Shown in pieces: positions 26,655-35,792 of a stretch of DNA of 64,000 nucleotides. The stretch is taken from assembly GCA_004172865.1 (NCBI GenBank), contig SEBV01000019.1:48480-112479 (forward strand), written 5' to 3'. This DNA comes from Gammaproteobacteria bacterium. Its GTDB lineage: Bacteria > Pseudomonadota > Gammaproteobacteria > Pseudomonadales > Cellvibrionaceae. Within the stretch, counting starts at the first letter, position 1. Each line of letters starts with the position of its first letter. The position numbers were made by a program, and so were the translations under genes. Below the pieces are notes generated by a model. The model searched no databases, had not been told where the DNA came from, and saw nothing but the letters and a program-made list of their open reading frames with translations.

Positions 26655-27743
26655 ATGAATAAAAATTGGCGCTTGCTCGTGCTATTAGCGTGTAGTTTTC
26701 TATATGCTTTTGCATCAGCTGACACGACATCCGCAACAAATCCTCTTTGCAAATCTGCTTCTGACACAACCAAACTTAATGAAAAATCCTACGTTCTTAT
26801 CGGCGGCATAAAACAATGGATTACGATCAAAGGTGATAGCTGCGCGAACCCCGTGGTTTTATTTGTTCACGGCGGCCCGGGAAATCCCACCAGTCTTTTT
26901 TCAGAAGATTTGTATAAAGAATGGGAACACGAATTTACGATTGTGCAGTGGGACCAAAGAGGCGCAGGAAAAACATTTGAAGCCAATCAAAAAAGCAGCG
27001 AGATAACACCAGAAGATCTCGCCAACACTGAATTGAGTTTAGCGCTCATCGCTACCGATGGAATTGAAGTAGCGGATTATCTTCATACAACATTAAAGAA
27101 AAATAAAATTATTATTACCGCAGCATCCTGGGGTTCTGCGGTTGGAATTAAAATGATTTCCAAACGTCCAGATTTATTCTATTTTTATGTCGGTGTTTCG
27201 CAGTTGGTTAACTACGAAACCAATTTGCTAACAAGCTATCAGCTTGCATTAAATATTGCGCAACAAAATCACGATCAAAATGCATTGGAGTTTTTACAAT
27301 CCGCCGGCGCACCGCCGTGGAAAAATCCGAGAAATTTTGGCAAGCTCCGCAAAATAACCCGTGCTTACGAAGCCAAAGTTAATGACCAAACACTGTCTAT
27401 GAAAACGTCAGCAGAATATCAAACTGAAGCGGCACAACTCGCTTATGGTTTTGGTGAAGATTTTTCGTTTATGAAATTTTTAGGTATGGATGGCGATGGA
27501 ATGGCGCAAACCATTGCGCTGGATAAAACTGATCTTGATTTCAAAATTCCTGTTCATTTAATTCAAGGCAAAGAAGATTTATTGACCTCGCCGGATGTCA
27601 CTGAAAAATATCTTTCTGCAATTAAATCGCCCGGAAAATCTTACGTGCTGGTAGAAAAATCCGGCCACGATTTAAGTGCGCGCATCTTTAATGCTCAGAT
27701 TACTATTTTGCGCGCAGGCGTAAAACATATCGCTAAACATTAA
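26655..27743 (+). CDS. Secreted alpha/beta hydrolase, proline iminopeptidase-like
   Basis: 362 residues with a signal peptide (ending FASA|DT). HGGPGNPTS is the oxyanion-hole segment and QWDQRGAGKT follows, as in proline iminopeptidases. The nucleophile Ser is in AASWGSA, where the family usually has GGSWGS. The acid and His are likely in GKEDLLTSPD and KSGHD. Acts outside the cytoplasm. The substrate is not known. AT-rich relative to the housekeeping genes. Confidence 0.85.
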   Translation: MNKNWRLLVLLACSFLYAFASADTTSATNPLCKSASDTTKLNEKSYVLIGGIKQWITIKGDSCANPVVLFVHGGPGNPTSLFSEDLYKEWEHEFTIVQWDQRGAGKTFEANQKSSEITPEDLANTELSLALIATDGIEVADYLHTTLKKNKIIITAASWGSAVGIKMISKRPDLFYFYVGVSQLVNYETNLLTSYQLALNIAQQNHDQNALEFLQSAGAPPWKNPRNFGKLRKITRAYEAKVNDQTLSMKTSAEYQTEAAQLAYGFGEDFSFMKFLGMDGDGMAQTIALDKTDLDFKIPVHLIQGKEDLLTSPDVTEKYLSAIKSPGKSYVLVEKSGHDLSARIFNAQITILRAGVKHIAKH

Positions 27744-27814
27744 TTTTCTATCGCATTAGCAGTGTAAGATTTTTAATTAGGTTCGCACTTAGACTGTTGA
27801 TATGGAGATTTATG

Positions 27815-28192
27815 ATGACCAAAGCTTTCACCACGCCGCTGCATAAATACCTTAGTACATTACCCGAAGCTGTTTTGGAATATCCCTTCGGGCCGCAAGC
27901 GGCTATCTATAAAGTTGAAGGAAAAATTTTCGCTATCGCTGTAGACGGAAGCATCAATCTCAAATGCGATCCTGAACATGCACAGGAATTACGTTCGGTG
28001 TTTAGCGAAGTTACGCCCGGTTATCACATGAATAAAAAACATTGGAACACGATCAATTTAAAAGGCGATTTACCGAAAAGTGAAATTCATCGCCAGATTG
28101 ATCACTCTTACGATTTGGTTGTAAAAAAACTTCCGAAGGCGACCAAGCAACGGTTGCGGATTTTGTATGAGCGATTAGCATGGTTGAAGTAA
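27815..28192 (+). CDS. MmcQ/YjbR family protein
   Basis: 125 residues with the YjbR fold pattern: LSTLPEAVLEYPFGPQAAIYKVEGKIFAI, LKCDPEHAQELR and GYHMNKKHWNTINL. The family has a DNA-binding-like cystatin fold and no settled function. The start at 27815 has GGAG seven bases upstream; earlier in-frame starts at 27812 and a TTG at 27797 are less well spaced. Confidence 0.9.
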   Translation: MTKAFTTPLHKYLSTLPEAVLEYPFGPQAAIYKVEGKIFAIAVDGSINLKCDPEHAQELRSVFSEVTPGYHMNKKHWNTINLKGDLPKSEIHRQIDHSYDLVVKKLPKATKQRLRILYERLAWLK

Positions 28193-28251
28193 CGAATAAG
28201 CCTCGTTCCCTAGCCGGGCGCCCCAGTCTCCAAGTAAAAAGACCTTTAAAG

Positions 28252-28305
28252 AGGGAATCGTCATCCTCAGCTAGGCGCTCCCACTTGCGGGGATGACGAT
28301 TCCCT
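28252..28305. repeat. Dispersed inverted repeat, copy 2
   Basis: Perfect 15-base arms AGGGAATCGTCATCC (28252-28266) and GGATGACGATTCCCT (28291-28305) around a 24-base loop. It lies in the 374-base gap (28193-28566) between the MmcQ and vWA genes; I see nothing else in that gap apart from the ribosome binding site of the vWA gene. Confidence 0.85.
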
Positions 28306-28566
28306 ACTAAACAATAAATTCTCCAGTAATAATCTTTTCGTTTTAAATCTTCTTCTCCAGCCGGACGACCCACCACAATATTTTCGCTCTACTCCAATCA
28401 TTCAGCTGCCAGCCAGTTTCAGCGGACTATGTTAATCGCACATGTCTCACGTTTTTTTGAGTATTCAACGAGTGGTCAGGCGCAGGTAAATGCAATTGGG
28501 GATTTTGTATTTATGCAACGCGCAAACCGCTTACAACTTTTCGATAAACACATAAGGAAACTTTCA

Positions 28567-30237
28567 ATGAAAACGCAGCGTTTGCTGTTTGTGGCAATTC
28601 CACTGATTTGGATTGGATGCGCCGTCTCTTGTTCTACTAGTGATAAAAATAAAAAAGCTGCCGTACCAGTTCCTGTAGGCATAGCTGCACCGGCACCCAT
28701 CTCAGCACCCGCTCAAGCTATTCAAAGAGAAATGCGAAGATCCGAAAGTGAAGCAAAATTATCAGCGCCCATGCTGACAGCCTTAAGAGAAGTTGCCGCG
28801 CCACCATCGCCACCCAACACCGAAAATTATCAACACAAAGAAGAAAGCCCGATCAAAATTACTGCCAAAGAACCTGTATCAACTTTTAGTATTGATGTAG
28901 ACACCGGCGCTTACGCCAATGTGCGCCGCTTCCTGAAACAAGGCCAATTGCCGCCGAAAGATGCCGTGCGCATTGAAGAGCTAATTAACTATTTCCCCTA
29001 CGCAAATACCAGCAAAAAAGGCGAGCATCCTTTTGGCGTGCAGACCGAAGTTGCGCCTGCGCCGTGGAATCCTGATCACCAATTGTTGCGCATTCGCATT
29101 CAAGCGCTGGAAGCCCAGGCAGCGACTTTGCCGGCCAGCAATTTAGTATTTTTGGTGGATGTATCTGGCTCTATGGAATCGCCCGATAAGCTGCCACTGG
29201 TGAAAAATACTTTGAAGATGCTCACCAAAAAATTGCGCGCGCAGGATCGCATTTCGCTCGTGGTTTACGCAGGCAGAACGCAGGTTGAACTTGAACCTAC
29301 GCCGGGTAATCAACATGACAAAATTCTCGCGGCTATCGATAGATTACAAGCTGGCGGTTCAACCGCAGGCGAATCTGCAATGAAACTCGCCTACCAAATG
29401 GCGCGCCGCAGTTACATCCCTAATGGGATCAACCGTATTTTAATGGCGACCGATGGCGACTTTAATGTGGGTTTAAGCAATATCGACCAGCTTAAAGATA
29501 TGGTCGCTGCCGAGCGCAAAACCGGTATTTCGCTTACCAGCCTTGGCTTTGGGCAAGGCAACTACAACGAGTATTTGATGGAGCAATTGGCGGATATCGG
29601 CAACGGCAATTACGCCTATATCGATTCTGCCGATGAAGGCCGCAAAGTCTTGATTGAGGAGATGGCGTCAACCTTCAATACAGTCGCTGCCGACGTAAAA
29701 GTACAGATTGAATTCAACCCAGCACTCATCGCCGAGTATCGTTTGATCGGCTACGAAAACCGTATTTTGAACGAGGAAGATTTCAACAACGATAAGATCG
29801 ATGCCGGCGAAATTGGTGCGGGCAAAACCGTCACCGCCATCTACGAATTAATACCGGTGGGCAAGGCGACGGCGATTGATCCGCATCGTTACGAGGCGAC
29901 CAAAACGGTTACAACCGAGAGCAAAAATGAACTGGGCTTCTTGCGCATCCGCTACAAAAAGCCAGGCGCCGACCAAAGTACTTTGCTGGAAGAACCTTTA
30001 CTGGCGAGCAACAGCAAAACTTCTATCGACCAAACCAGCGCAGATTTTCGTTTCGCTGCCAGCGTTGCCGGTTTTGGGTTGAGTTTGCGCGATAGCAAAT
30101 ATCTGGGCGATTACGACGCGAATAAACTTGTTGCCTTGGCCAAGTCGGGATTCGGTGAGGATGAAGGCGGGTACCGCGCGGAGTTTGTGCGTTTGGTGCA
30201 GATAGCGAACGAGCTTGAGACTAAAAAGCCAAATTAA
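28567..30237 (+). CDS. vWA-domain lipoprotein, YfbK type
   Basis: About 556 residues from the ATG at 28567, which has AAGGA upstream; the frame is open 46 codons further but those are not homologous. A hydrophobic signal ends near Cys in CAVSCSTS, so a lipoprotein is likely. Then come the YfbK N-terminal domain (ISTFSIDVDTGAYANVRRF-type segment), a von Willebrand A domain with MIDAS DVSGSM, and a C-terminal DUF3520 domain (FRFAASVAGFGLSLRDS). The MIDAS binds metal and mediates protein contacts. Function in bacteria is unsettled. Confidence 0.9.
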   Translation: MKTQRLLFVAIPLIWIGCAVSCSTSDKNKKAAVPVPVGIAAPAPISAPAQAIQREMRRSESEAKLSAPMLTALREVAAPPSPPNTENYQHKEESPIKITAKEPVSTFSIDVDTGAYANVRRFLKQGQLPPKDAVRIEELINYFPYANTSKKGEHPFGVQTEVAPAPWNPDHQLLRIRIQALEAQAATLPASNLVFLVDVSGSMESPDKLPLVKNTLKMLTKKLRAQDRISLVVYAGRTQVELEPTPGNQHDKILAAIDRLQAGGSTAGESAMKLAYQMARRSYIPNGINRILMATDGDFNVGLSNIDQLKDMVAAERKTGISLTSLGFGQGNYNEYLMEQLADIGNGNYAYIDSADEGRKVLIEEMASTFNTVAADVKVQIEFNPALIAEYRLIGYENRILNEEDFNNDKIDAGEIGAGKTVTAIYELIPVGKATAIDPHRYEATKTVTTESKNELGFLRIRYKKPGADQSTLLEEPLLASNSKTSIDQTSADFRFAASVAGFGLSLRDSKYLGDYDANKLVALAKSGFGEDEGGYRAEFVRLVQIANELETKKPN

Positions 30238-30253
30238 AATCGAATCTGATCAA

Positions 30254-30298
30254 CAAAAAAACCGGGCAGCCAATTTAAGCAGGCTGCCCGGTTTTTTT
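30254..30298. terminator. Bidirectional terminator
   Basis: CCGGGCAGCC (30262-30271) and GGCTGCCCGG (30282-30291) with A- and T-runs. It lies between the convergent vWA and chitinase genes. Confidence 0.93.
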
Positions 30299-30312
30299 AA
30301 ACATCCAGAATC

Positions 30313-32013
30313 TTAAAGCTGATCAAGATACTGGCGATGTTGCGTGGAAAACTCGAAGTTGTTGAACTTATCCCAGTTGATTGACCAGGTCATCAAACCT
30401 TTGAAGTCAGTCCAACCAGTTGTTGTGTGTGGCTTGTAAGGGCCGCAACCTTGAAGTTTCTGCAAGCAATTTACCGCTGCTTGTACTTCTGCAACCGTAG
30501 TGAAACCACCGCCTGCGTTGGCATTTGCGGGTAGGCCGAGCAACACTTGATCTTGACGTAAAGCAGGGAAAATCAATTGGGTACCAGCGACTTTAAAGCC
30601 GGTGAGCAGCATATCCACCATGGCAACATGGAAATCGGCAACACCCATGTTGTGATATTGATTGTCCAACCCAGTAATTGAACCCGAGTTGTAATTTTGC
30701 ACTTGCAAGTAAGTGAGCTGATTGCGCAAGGCGTAAATCACCGGCAAGTAAGCGCCGGCGCGGGTATCGCAACCTGAGCAAGTGCCGCCATAAAAGCTAT
30801 AACCCAACTGCACAAAGAAAGTTTCGGGCGCCATGGTGAGCATAAATTTGCTGCCGTAATGCGTAGTTAAATCTTGCAAGGCGCCAATCAAATTTACGAC
30901 TACGGGCGTGGTTGGACTGCGGAAATCGTTGTCGCCGCTATTCAAAAAGAGCGAGTGACCTTCGAAATCTACGTCCAAGCCGTCAAAACCGTATTCGTCG
31001 ATAATCGCCGTCACTGAACTTACAAACGCGATGCGCGCCGCCTGTGAATTCAGCTGCACCTGACCGTTAGCGCCACCGATGCTGATAATGACTTTTTTGC
31101 CCGCCGCTTGTTTAGCGCGAATCCCGGCCTTGAATGCGGTTTTATCGAACGCTGGATCGAGTACAAACCCAATTTGGCCTTCTACGGTTTTGGTCGGCTC
31201 AGCGAAAGAGACGTTGATAATGTCGAAGGCATCGGACACTTGATCAATAGGAATCACGCCCGAGCCATTGTTGAAGTTGTGCCAGTAACCGGAGATCACG
31301 TGATAACGGCTGCCGCTAGACGACTTGCTGGATGAGCTTTTTGAACCTGCCGATGACGAGCTTTTTGAGCTGGTAGATGATGCGACCGAAGACGATACGG
31401 CGCCGCAGCTACGCACTAAATCCCACGCTTGCGTCCAGTAGGTACCTGAGCCGGGTGCATAGGCCCAATCCGAGGTAGAACTACACCATCCGCCCACGGT
31501 GCAACGGTATTCGCTGCCGAGATTTTTCACCAACTGGCCGGTGCTGTAACTAGTGCCCGCCACGTATTGCGGCGATGCGCAGGTGCCGCCAGCAACGCTG
31601 GAGCTGCTTAGCGAACTTGAAGAAGTCGCAATCGAACTGGATGACTTAAGGCTGGAATTGGAGATGCTGGAGCTTGAAACAACAGCGTTTGACGATTTCG
31701 AGCTGGAAACACTGCTTACCGATGAGATTGAGCTGACAGATGACGTCGCTCCATCACAAACACCCAGCAACAACCACTCCTGGTATTGACCAGAATAGGC
31801 CGCCGGACTGTGGCCTTGGGACCACCAATTAGCTTTATAAGCCTTGCCTGTCTCCTGAACTTGCGCGCCGCCAGAGTAAGCCGACGCGCTATTCCATACC
31901 GGAACCCCGCTGCAACTTACGGCATGAGCGTTAATCGAGAATGCAGCCGCCAGTAGCGCGCCCATACTCATTAAAGGAATCTTGAACAGCGGTTTTAAGA
32001 ATAGAACTTTCAT
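30313..32013 (-). CDS. GH18 chitinase with two chitin-binding modules and polyserine linkers
   Basis: 566 residues. Signal peptide about 1-31; CBM5/12-type module about 32-87 (VPVWNSASAYSGGAQV, WWSQG); polyserine linker; a second binding module about 143-204 (CASPQYVAGTSYSTGQLV, Trp-rich); second polyserine linker; GH18 barrel about 237-566. The catalytic motif DGLDVDFE is complete with Glu351 as acid. SIGGANG and MTWSINWD are the expected strands. It hydrolyses chitin by substrate-assisted catalysis outside the cell. The polyserine linkers are typical of Cellvibrio-type enzymes. A NagR-like palindrome lies about 290 bases upstream. Confidence 0.95.
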   Translation of the reverse strand: MKVLFLKPLFKIPLMSMGALLAAAFSINAHAVSCSGVPVWNSASAYSGGAQVQETGKAYKANWWSQGHSPAAYSGQYQEWLLLGVCDGATSSVSSISSVSSVSSSKSSNAVVSSSSISNSSLKSSSSIATSSSSLSSSSVAGGTCASPQYVAGTSYSTGQLVKNLGSEYRCTVGGWCSSTSDWAYAPGSGTYWTQAWDLVRSCGAVSSSVASSTSSKSSSSAGSKSSSSKSSSGSRYHVISGYWHNFNNGSGVIPIDQVSDAFDIINVSFAEPTKTVEGQIGFVLDPAFDKTAFKAGIRAKQAAGKKVIISIGGANGQVQLNSQAARIAFVSSVTAIIDEYGFDGLDVDFEGHSLFLNSGDNDFRSPTTPVVVNLIGALQDLTTHYGSKFMLTMAPETFFVQLGYSFYGGTCSGCDTRAGAYLPVIYALRNQLTYLQVQNYNSGSITGLDNQYHNMGVADFHVAMVDMLLTGFKVAGTQLIFPALRQDQVLLGLPANANAGGGFTTVAEVQAAVNCLQKLQGCGPYKPHTTTGWTDFKGLMTWSINWDKFNNFEFSTQHRQYLDQL

Positions 32014-32630
32014 ACGACTTTCCCCGTGATAGATTTATGGTTGCCAAAAAACTATTAAGGAAAACGCTCCGCAGTAGCGGATCGGGTTGTTACTGCAATC
32101 ATCCAGATTTCACGTGCGTAAAGCGCCCTTGCACAAGGATGAGAGGATTTACTGTAGGTTGAACAATCCGGGTGGTATGTCTAATTAGACTTATTGTTAT
32201 TGACTATCTCTTACCATTAAAGGCTTTACTGCCGAAGACCTTTTGTTTGAAGATCTTGTTAGTGTGATCGTCAGGCTACCAAAAAGCGCACTTTTCATGC
32301 AATGGCAACGTTGTCATGTATAGCATGGCATTTTTCACATAGCAATTTTTAAATCCCGCCAATTACACGCCCTGTGTAAATCCGCACAAAAAAATCGCCT
32401 GACTCATAAATTACAACACTTAAATGTTAAGATGCGCGCCATGCATGTTTCAATAATGTGGTTTGTCGCTAACAGCAATCCAGTTGTCATCGTTACTCAA
32501 TAAACACACATGCTGAAAAGTAGTCCCTTGATTATTCGTTAGCTCAAGGAGGACGTTGTTCAATGGAGTGTCTTAGGAAAGACACTGCCCAAAAGGTGTT
32601 TTACCGAATAAATAATCAAGAGGATTTACC
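32014..32630. other. Divergent promoter region, chitinase / binding-module protein
   Basis: 617 bases without a confident gene. It contains a NagR-like palindrome at 32301-32318, a hairpin AGTGTCTT..AAGACACT near 32567-32587, and CTTGATTATTCG (32528-32539) partly complementary to CGAATAAATAATCAAG just before the plus-strand gene. A 35-codon frame with AAGGAGG runs 32563-32670 and overlaps the next gene's start. The leader of the plus-strand gene looks structured. Confidence 0.5.
32301..32318. promoter_or_regulatory. NagR-like palindrome upstream of chitinase and binding-module protein
   Basis: AATGGCAACGTTGTCATG, a near-perfect palindrome centred on CG. It matches closely the form I recall for NagR (LacI family) operators of Alteromonadales, and the site upstream of the GH20 gene. 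The regulator itself is not in the window. Confidence 0.6.
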
Positions 32631-34805
32631 ATGTTATTTCGATCATTATGGATATCTGCGTCGCTGTTAGTTTCAAGTTTTGCCCTTGCTGCACCCACAT
32701 CAACGTCAAGTGTTTCGTCGTCATCTGCATCCAGTAAAGCTTGCCCAGACGTACCCGGTTTCATATTTAAAAATTGCGTAGACGGTTCTTTTCCCGGCCT
32801 TCATGCCTTGGAAGTCACCAAAGATCTTTACTACTTTTTTGACATAACAGATGGCACTGCGGGCAACGTGGTTAATTGGGCGATTATCTCCAGCCCAGGC
32901 CGCAAAAAAGCTATCGATGTAGAGTTTAAGGCCGGCACCAATTTTTACGGTCTATTCAATGTAATCCCAAAGACCGGAACCGAAGACCTAAGTATTTACG
33001 CCAAGGGCGCGCTGGAATTTGATGTGCGTATTTTGGATCGCGGCGTTTACAACGTGCCTTTAGAGGTGAAACTGGAGTGCGTCTACCCATGTCAAAGTAA
33101 AGAGCATGTTTTGGATATACCCACACTAAACCAGTGGACATCGATCAGTTTGCCAATTGCAGATTTTGTAGCAGAGGGATTGGATTTAACTAAGGTTAAT
33201 ATTCCCTTTCAGATTTTCCCGGCGTGGGGCTCACAAGATGGCGTGCATTTTCAAGTGGATAATATTCGCTGGGTAAAAAGAGCAACCAAAACGTCTAGTA
33301 GCCAGGCAAGCAGCATTGGCGGTGCGCTAAGTAGTAAGTCGTCTAGCAGTAAAGCATCTTCCGCTTCGTCTAAAGCAAGCTCTGGTAATTCATCTTCCAA
33401 GCTAACGAGTTCAGCGAAATCTTCAGCGGCAAGTTCGGCAAAATCAGCTTCATCAAAAAGCTCGGCTAAATCGTCCAGCGTAAAAAGTTCAGCCAAGTCG
33501 TCTGCAGTCGCAACTTCGGTGAAATCGTCTTCCAAAAGTTCGCAATCGTCAGTGAAAAGTTCGGCCAAGTCGTCCGTAAAATCCAGCTCTAGCAAATCAT
33601 TCAGCTCTGCCAGCTCGGTGAAATCGTCTGCTGTGAGTAGCAAGTTTTCTTCCGCATCCAGTCTATCGTCCCTAGCATCCAGCAAGTCTTCAGTTGCCGC
33701 TTCATCGCAATCGAGCGCAGCGATTTTAAGTTGTGTGTATCAGGAGGGCGGCGTTTATTTTGATGCGACTTGTTCGCCCTGGCAGAACATCTCCGCCTAT
33801 GAACAAAATGGCGATGGATCTATCAATCAGGAAGTGACCAACGGTGTGGGTTATAGCGTGAACTTGAGTGAAGTAAGTTCAACTGACGCAAACCATAACA
33901 AAGTGCTGGATATTCACTACAACAGAAATCCTGATTTCAATGGCACCGTACGTCTACGAAGCACTGCTATTACCGGTGTAGACCTCAGCGCTTACGCTAC
34001 CGGCAAGCTCGTATTTGATATTAAAGTCATCACCAATAGCGACGATAACGGCGATATAGAAATGGCGCTGGATTGCGGATGGCCATGCACAAATACCGAA
34101 CGCATTATCAAAGTGCCTGCGCTTAACCAATGGACAACTATTGAGTTATCGGTTGCTGATTTGATTCGCGATGGTTTAGATATTAAGCACTTGCTGGGCG
34201 GATTTCAAATTGCAACGTCATGGGGACATCAAGCCAACTCGCACTTCCAACTGGATAATATTCGCTGGGTAAAAGGCACCGGTGTAATCACTACCAAAGA
34301 TTGTTGGGCACAACGCTTTAATACTTATGATCCATTGAATCTGCGGATTGATCAGTTTTCGGGATCAAGTGACATGAGTGCGCTTATTTCACAAATTGTA
34401 CCAAACACCATCCTCCACCCGATTTGGGACGGATTGAATAAATGGGGCTATGCCGCCGGTACCGATGCAAACCTTGCAGCCTGCAATACCAACGGCACCT
34501 TGTCTGCGTCAGTTTATATCCCAGCGACCTACGTTAATGACGGCCATTTAGCAGTATCCTTTTACGCTGTGGATCAAGGTGGCGGACAAACGTTTTCCAA
34601 ACCAATTTCGGTTGCTAACTTAAAAGGTAACGACTGGAATACCATCACGTCTGATTTGTGGTTCTTCTCTTCTATTACAGCGCCCGGATTTAACATAGGT
34701 GCTGTAGCCTTTATCGGCGTAGTTTTCGACGCTAATGGTAAAGATCCTGCGATTGGTGGCGTGCTTAAAGTCGATAATTTACTCATCACCCAACCGATTC
34801 AGTAA
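32631..34805 (+). CDS. Secreted protein of carbohydrate-binding-like modules joined by a Ser/Lys linker
   Basis: 724 residues. Signal peptide 1-20; short Ser-rich stretch; module 1 about 40-217; Ser/Lys/Ala-rich linker about 218-363; module 2 about 366-548; a third, different domain about 551-724. Modules 1 and 2 are homologous: both have a CxxPC-like pair (CVYPC, CGWPC), LNQWT, a VAD/IAD segment, FQI, HFQ and DNIRWVK. They resemble the galactose-binding-like domain at the end of some GH3 glucosidases (ExoP type), from memory. I see no glycosidase motif. It probably binds polysaccharide. Divergent from the chitinase. Confidence 0.8.
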   Translation: MLFRSLWISASLLVSSFALAAPTSTSSVSSSSASSKACPDVPGFIFKNCVDGSFPGLHALEVTKDLYYFFDITDGTAGNVVNWAIISSPGRKKAIDVEFKAGTNFYGLFNVIPKTGTEDLSIYAKGALEFDVRILDRGVYNVPLEVKLECVYPCQSKEHVLDIPTLNQWTSISLPIADFVAEGLDLTKVNIPFQIFPAWGSQDGVHFQVDNIRWVKRATKTSSSQASSIGGALSSKSSSSKASSASSKASSGNSSSKLTSSAKSSAASSAKSASSKSSAKSSSVKSSAKSSAVATSVKSSSKSSQSSVKSSAKSSVKSSSSKSFSSASSVKSSAVSSKFSSASSLSSLASSKSSVAASSQSSAAILSCVYQEGGVYFDATCSPWQNISAYEQNGDGSINQEVTNGVGYSVNLSEVSSTDANHNKVLDIHYNRNPDFNGTVRLRSTAITGVDLSAYATGKLVFDIKVITNSDDNGDIEMALDCGWPCTNTERIIKVPALNQWTTIELSVADLIRDGLDIKHLLGGFQIATSWGHQANSHFQLDNIRWVKGTGVITTKDCWAQRFNTYDPLNLRIDQFSGSSDMSALISQIVPNTILHPIWDGLNKWGYAAGTDANLAACNTNGTLSASVYIPATYVNDGHLAVSFYAVDQGGGQTFSKPISVANLKGNDWNTITSDLWFFSSITAPGFNIGAVAFIGVVFDANGKDPAIGGVLKVDNLLITQPIQ

Positions 34806-34815
34806 GGTAGCTTTC

Positions 34816-34847
34816 AACGGGTTTGGCTAACACCAAGCCCGTTTTTC
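34816..34847 (+). terminator. Rho-independent terminator
   Basis: CGGGTTTGG (34818-34826), loop CTAACA, CCAAGCCCG (34833-34841), then TTTTT. It ends the binding-module gene before phoB. Confidence 0.85.
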
Positions 34848-34916
34848 CCCATTTTTATTTGCCAAATACTGCTCCAAATACGAATTTCCCTCATAAAGCC
34901 GCAAATTTCCGCTAAC

Positions 34917-34934
34917 CTGTCACTAATCTGTAAC
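34917..34934 (+). promoter_or_regulatory. Pho box upstream of phoB
   Basis: CTGTCAC (34917-34923), TAAT, CTGTAAC (34928-34934): two CTGTCAx-type half sites 11 bases apart, as in the PhoB consensus. AT-rich -10-like sequence TATTAA follows about ten bases later. It implies autoregulation of phoBR under phosphate limitation. Confidence 0.85.
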
Positions 34935-35001
34935 AAACTCTTTATTAAATAGACTGCAACAATAGTTTCACAAACCTGTGAGTCTTTCAGAGCAGAAATT
35001 T

Positions 35002-35700
35002 ATGTCCGGACGTAAAATTTTAATCGTTGATGATGAATCCGCTATTCGCGACATGTTGCGCGTAGCCTTGGAAATGGCCGATTACTACTGTATCGAGGCC
35101 AGCAACGCACAAGATGCCCATGCATTGATCGTGGATGAAAAACCCGATTTGATTCTGCTCGATTGGATGATGCCCGGCACCAGTGGCCTCGAACTCGCGC
35201 GCCGTTTAAAACGCGACGAAGTCACTGCCGACATCCCGATTATTATGCTCACCGCCAAAGGCGAGGAAGATAATAAAATCCAGGGCCTGGAAGTGGGTGC
35301 CGATGATTACATCACCAAACCATTTTCTCCGCGCGAATTAGTCGCGCGCTTGAAAGCCGTTTTACGTCGCGCTGATCCTAAAATTTCTGGCCAGCCAATC
35401 ATCGTGCAAGGCTTGTGTCTAGATCCTTCAAGTCACCGCGTCACTATCCACGATCAATCAGTGGACATGGGCCCGACTGAATATCGCCTGCTGGAATTTT
35501 TCCTCACTCATCAAGAACGTGCTTACACGCGTGGCCAATTGCTCGATCACGTTTGGGGCGGCAATGTGTATGTGGAAGAGCGCACGGTGGATGTGCACAT
35601 CCGGCGCCTGCGTAAAGCCCTGAGCATTGATAGCCATGAAGATTTAGTGCAAACCGTACGCGGCACCGGCTATCGCTTTTCAACTAAGATAGAAGCCTGA
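35002..35700 (+). CDS. phoB: Phosphate response regulator PhoB
   Basis: 232 residues from the ATG at 35002 (an in-frame GTG lies at 34978). Receiver domain 1-120 with acidic pocket Asp10/Asp11, phosphoacceptor Asp54 in LLDWMMPG, Thr84 and Lys106 in ITKPFSPREL. The C-terminal winged helix (about 140-230) has GPTEYRLLEFFL and RTVDVHIRRLRKAL. It activates phosphate-starvation genes. phoR follows and a Pho box precedes it. The next genes are not pst genes. Confidence 0.97.
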   Translation: MSGRKILIVDDESAIRDMLRVALEMADYYCIEASNAQDAHALIVDEKPDLILLDWMMPGTSGLELARRLKRDEVTADIPIIMLTAKGEEDNKIQGLEVGADDYITKPFSPRELVARLKAVLRRADPKISGQPIIVQGLCLDPSSHRVTIHDQSVDMGPTEYRLLEFFLTHQERAYTRGQLLDHVWGGNVYVEERTVDVHIRRLRKALSIDSHEDLVQTVRGTGYRFSTKIEA

Positions 35701-35792
35701 AATAGTTTCTCGCCGCGAGTGATGATTTGAACCGGCAACAGATACAATAATCACTCGCGCTTAGTAACGTCACGTCAATCGAGGCCACTCAT

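Noticed and set aside
33251..33685. Minus-strand frame opposite the Ser/Lys linker
   Set aside because: Its Asp/Glu/Leu-only composition is the complement of Ser/Lys codons; an artefact of the linker.
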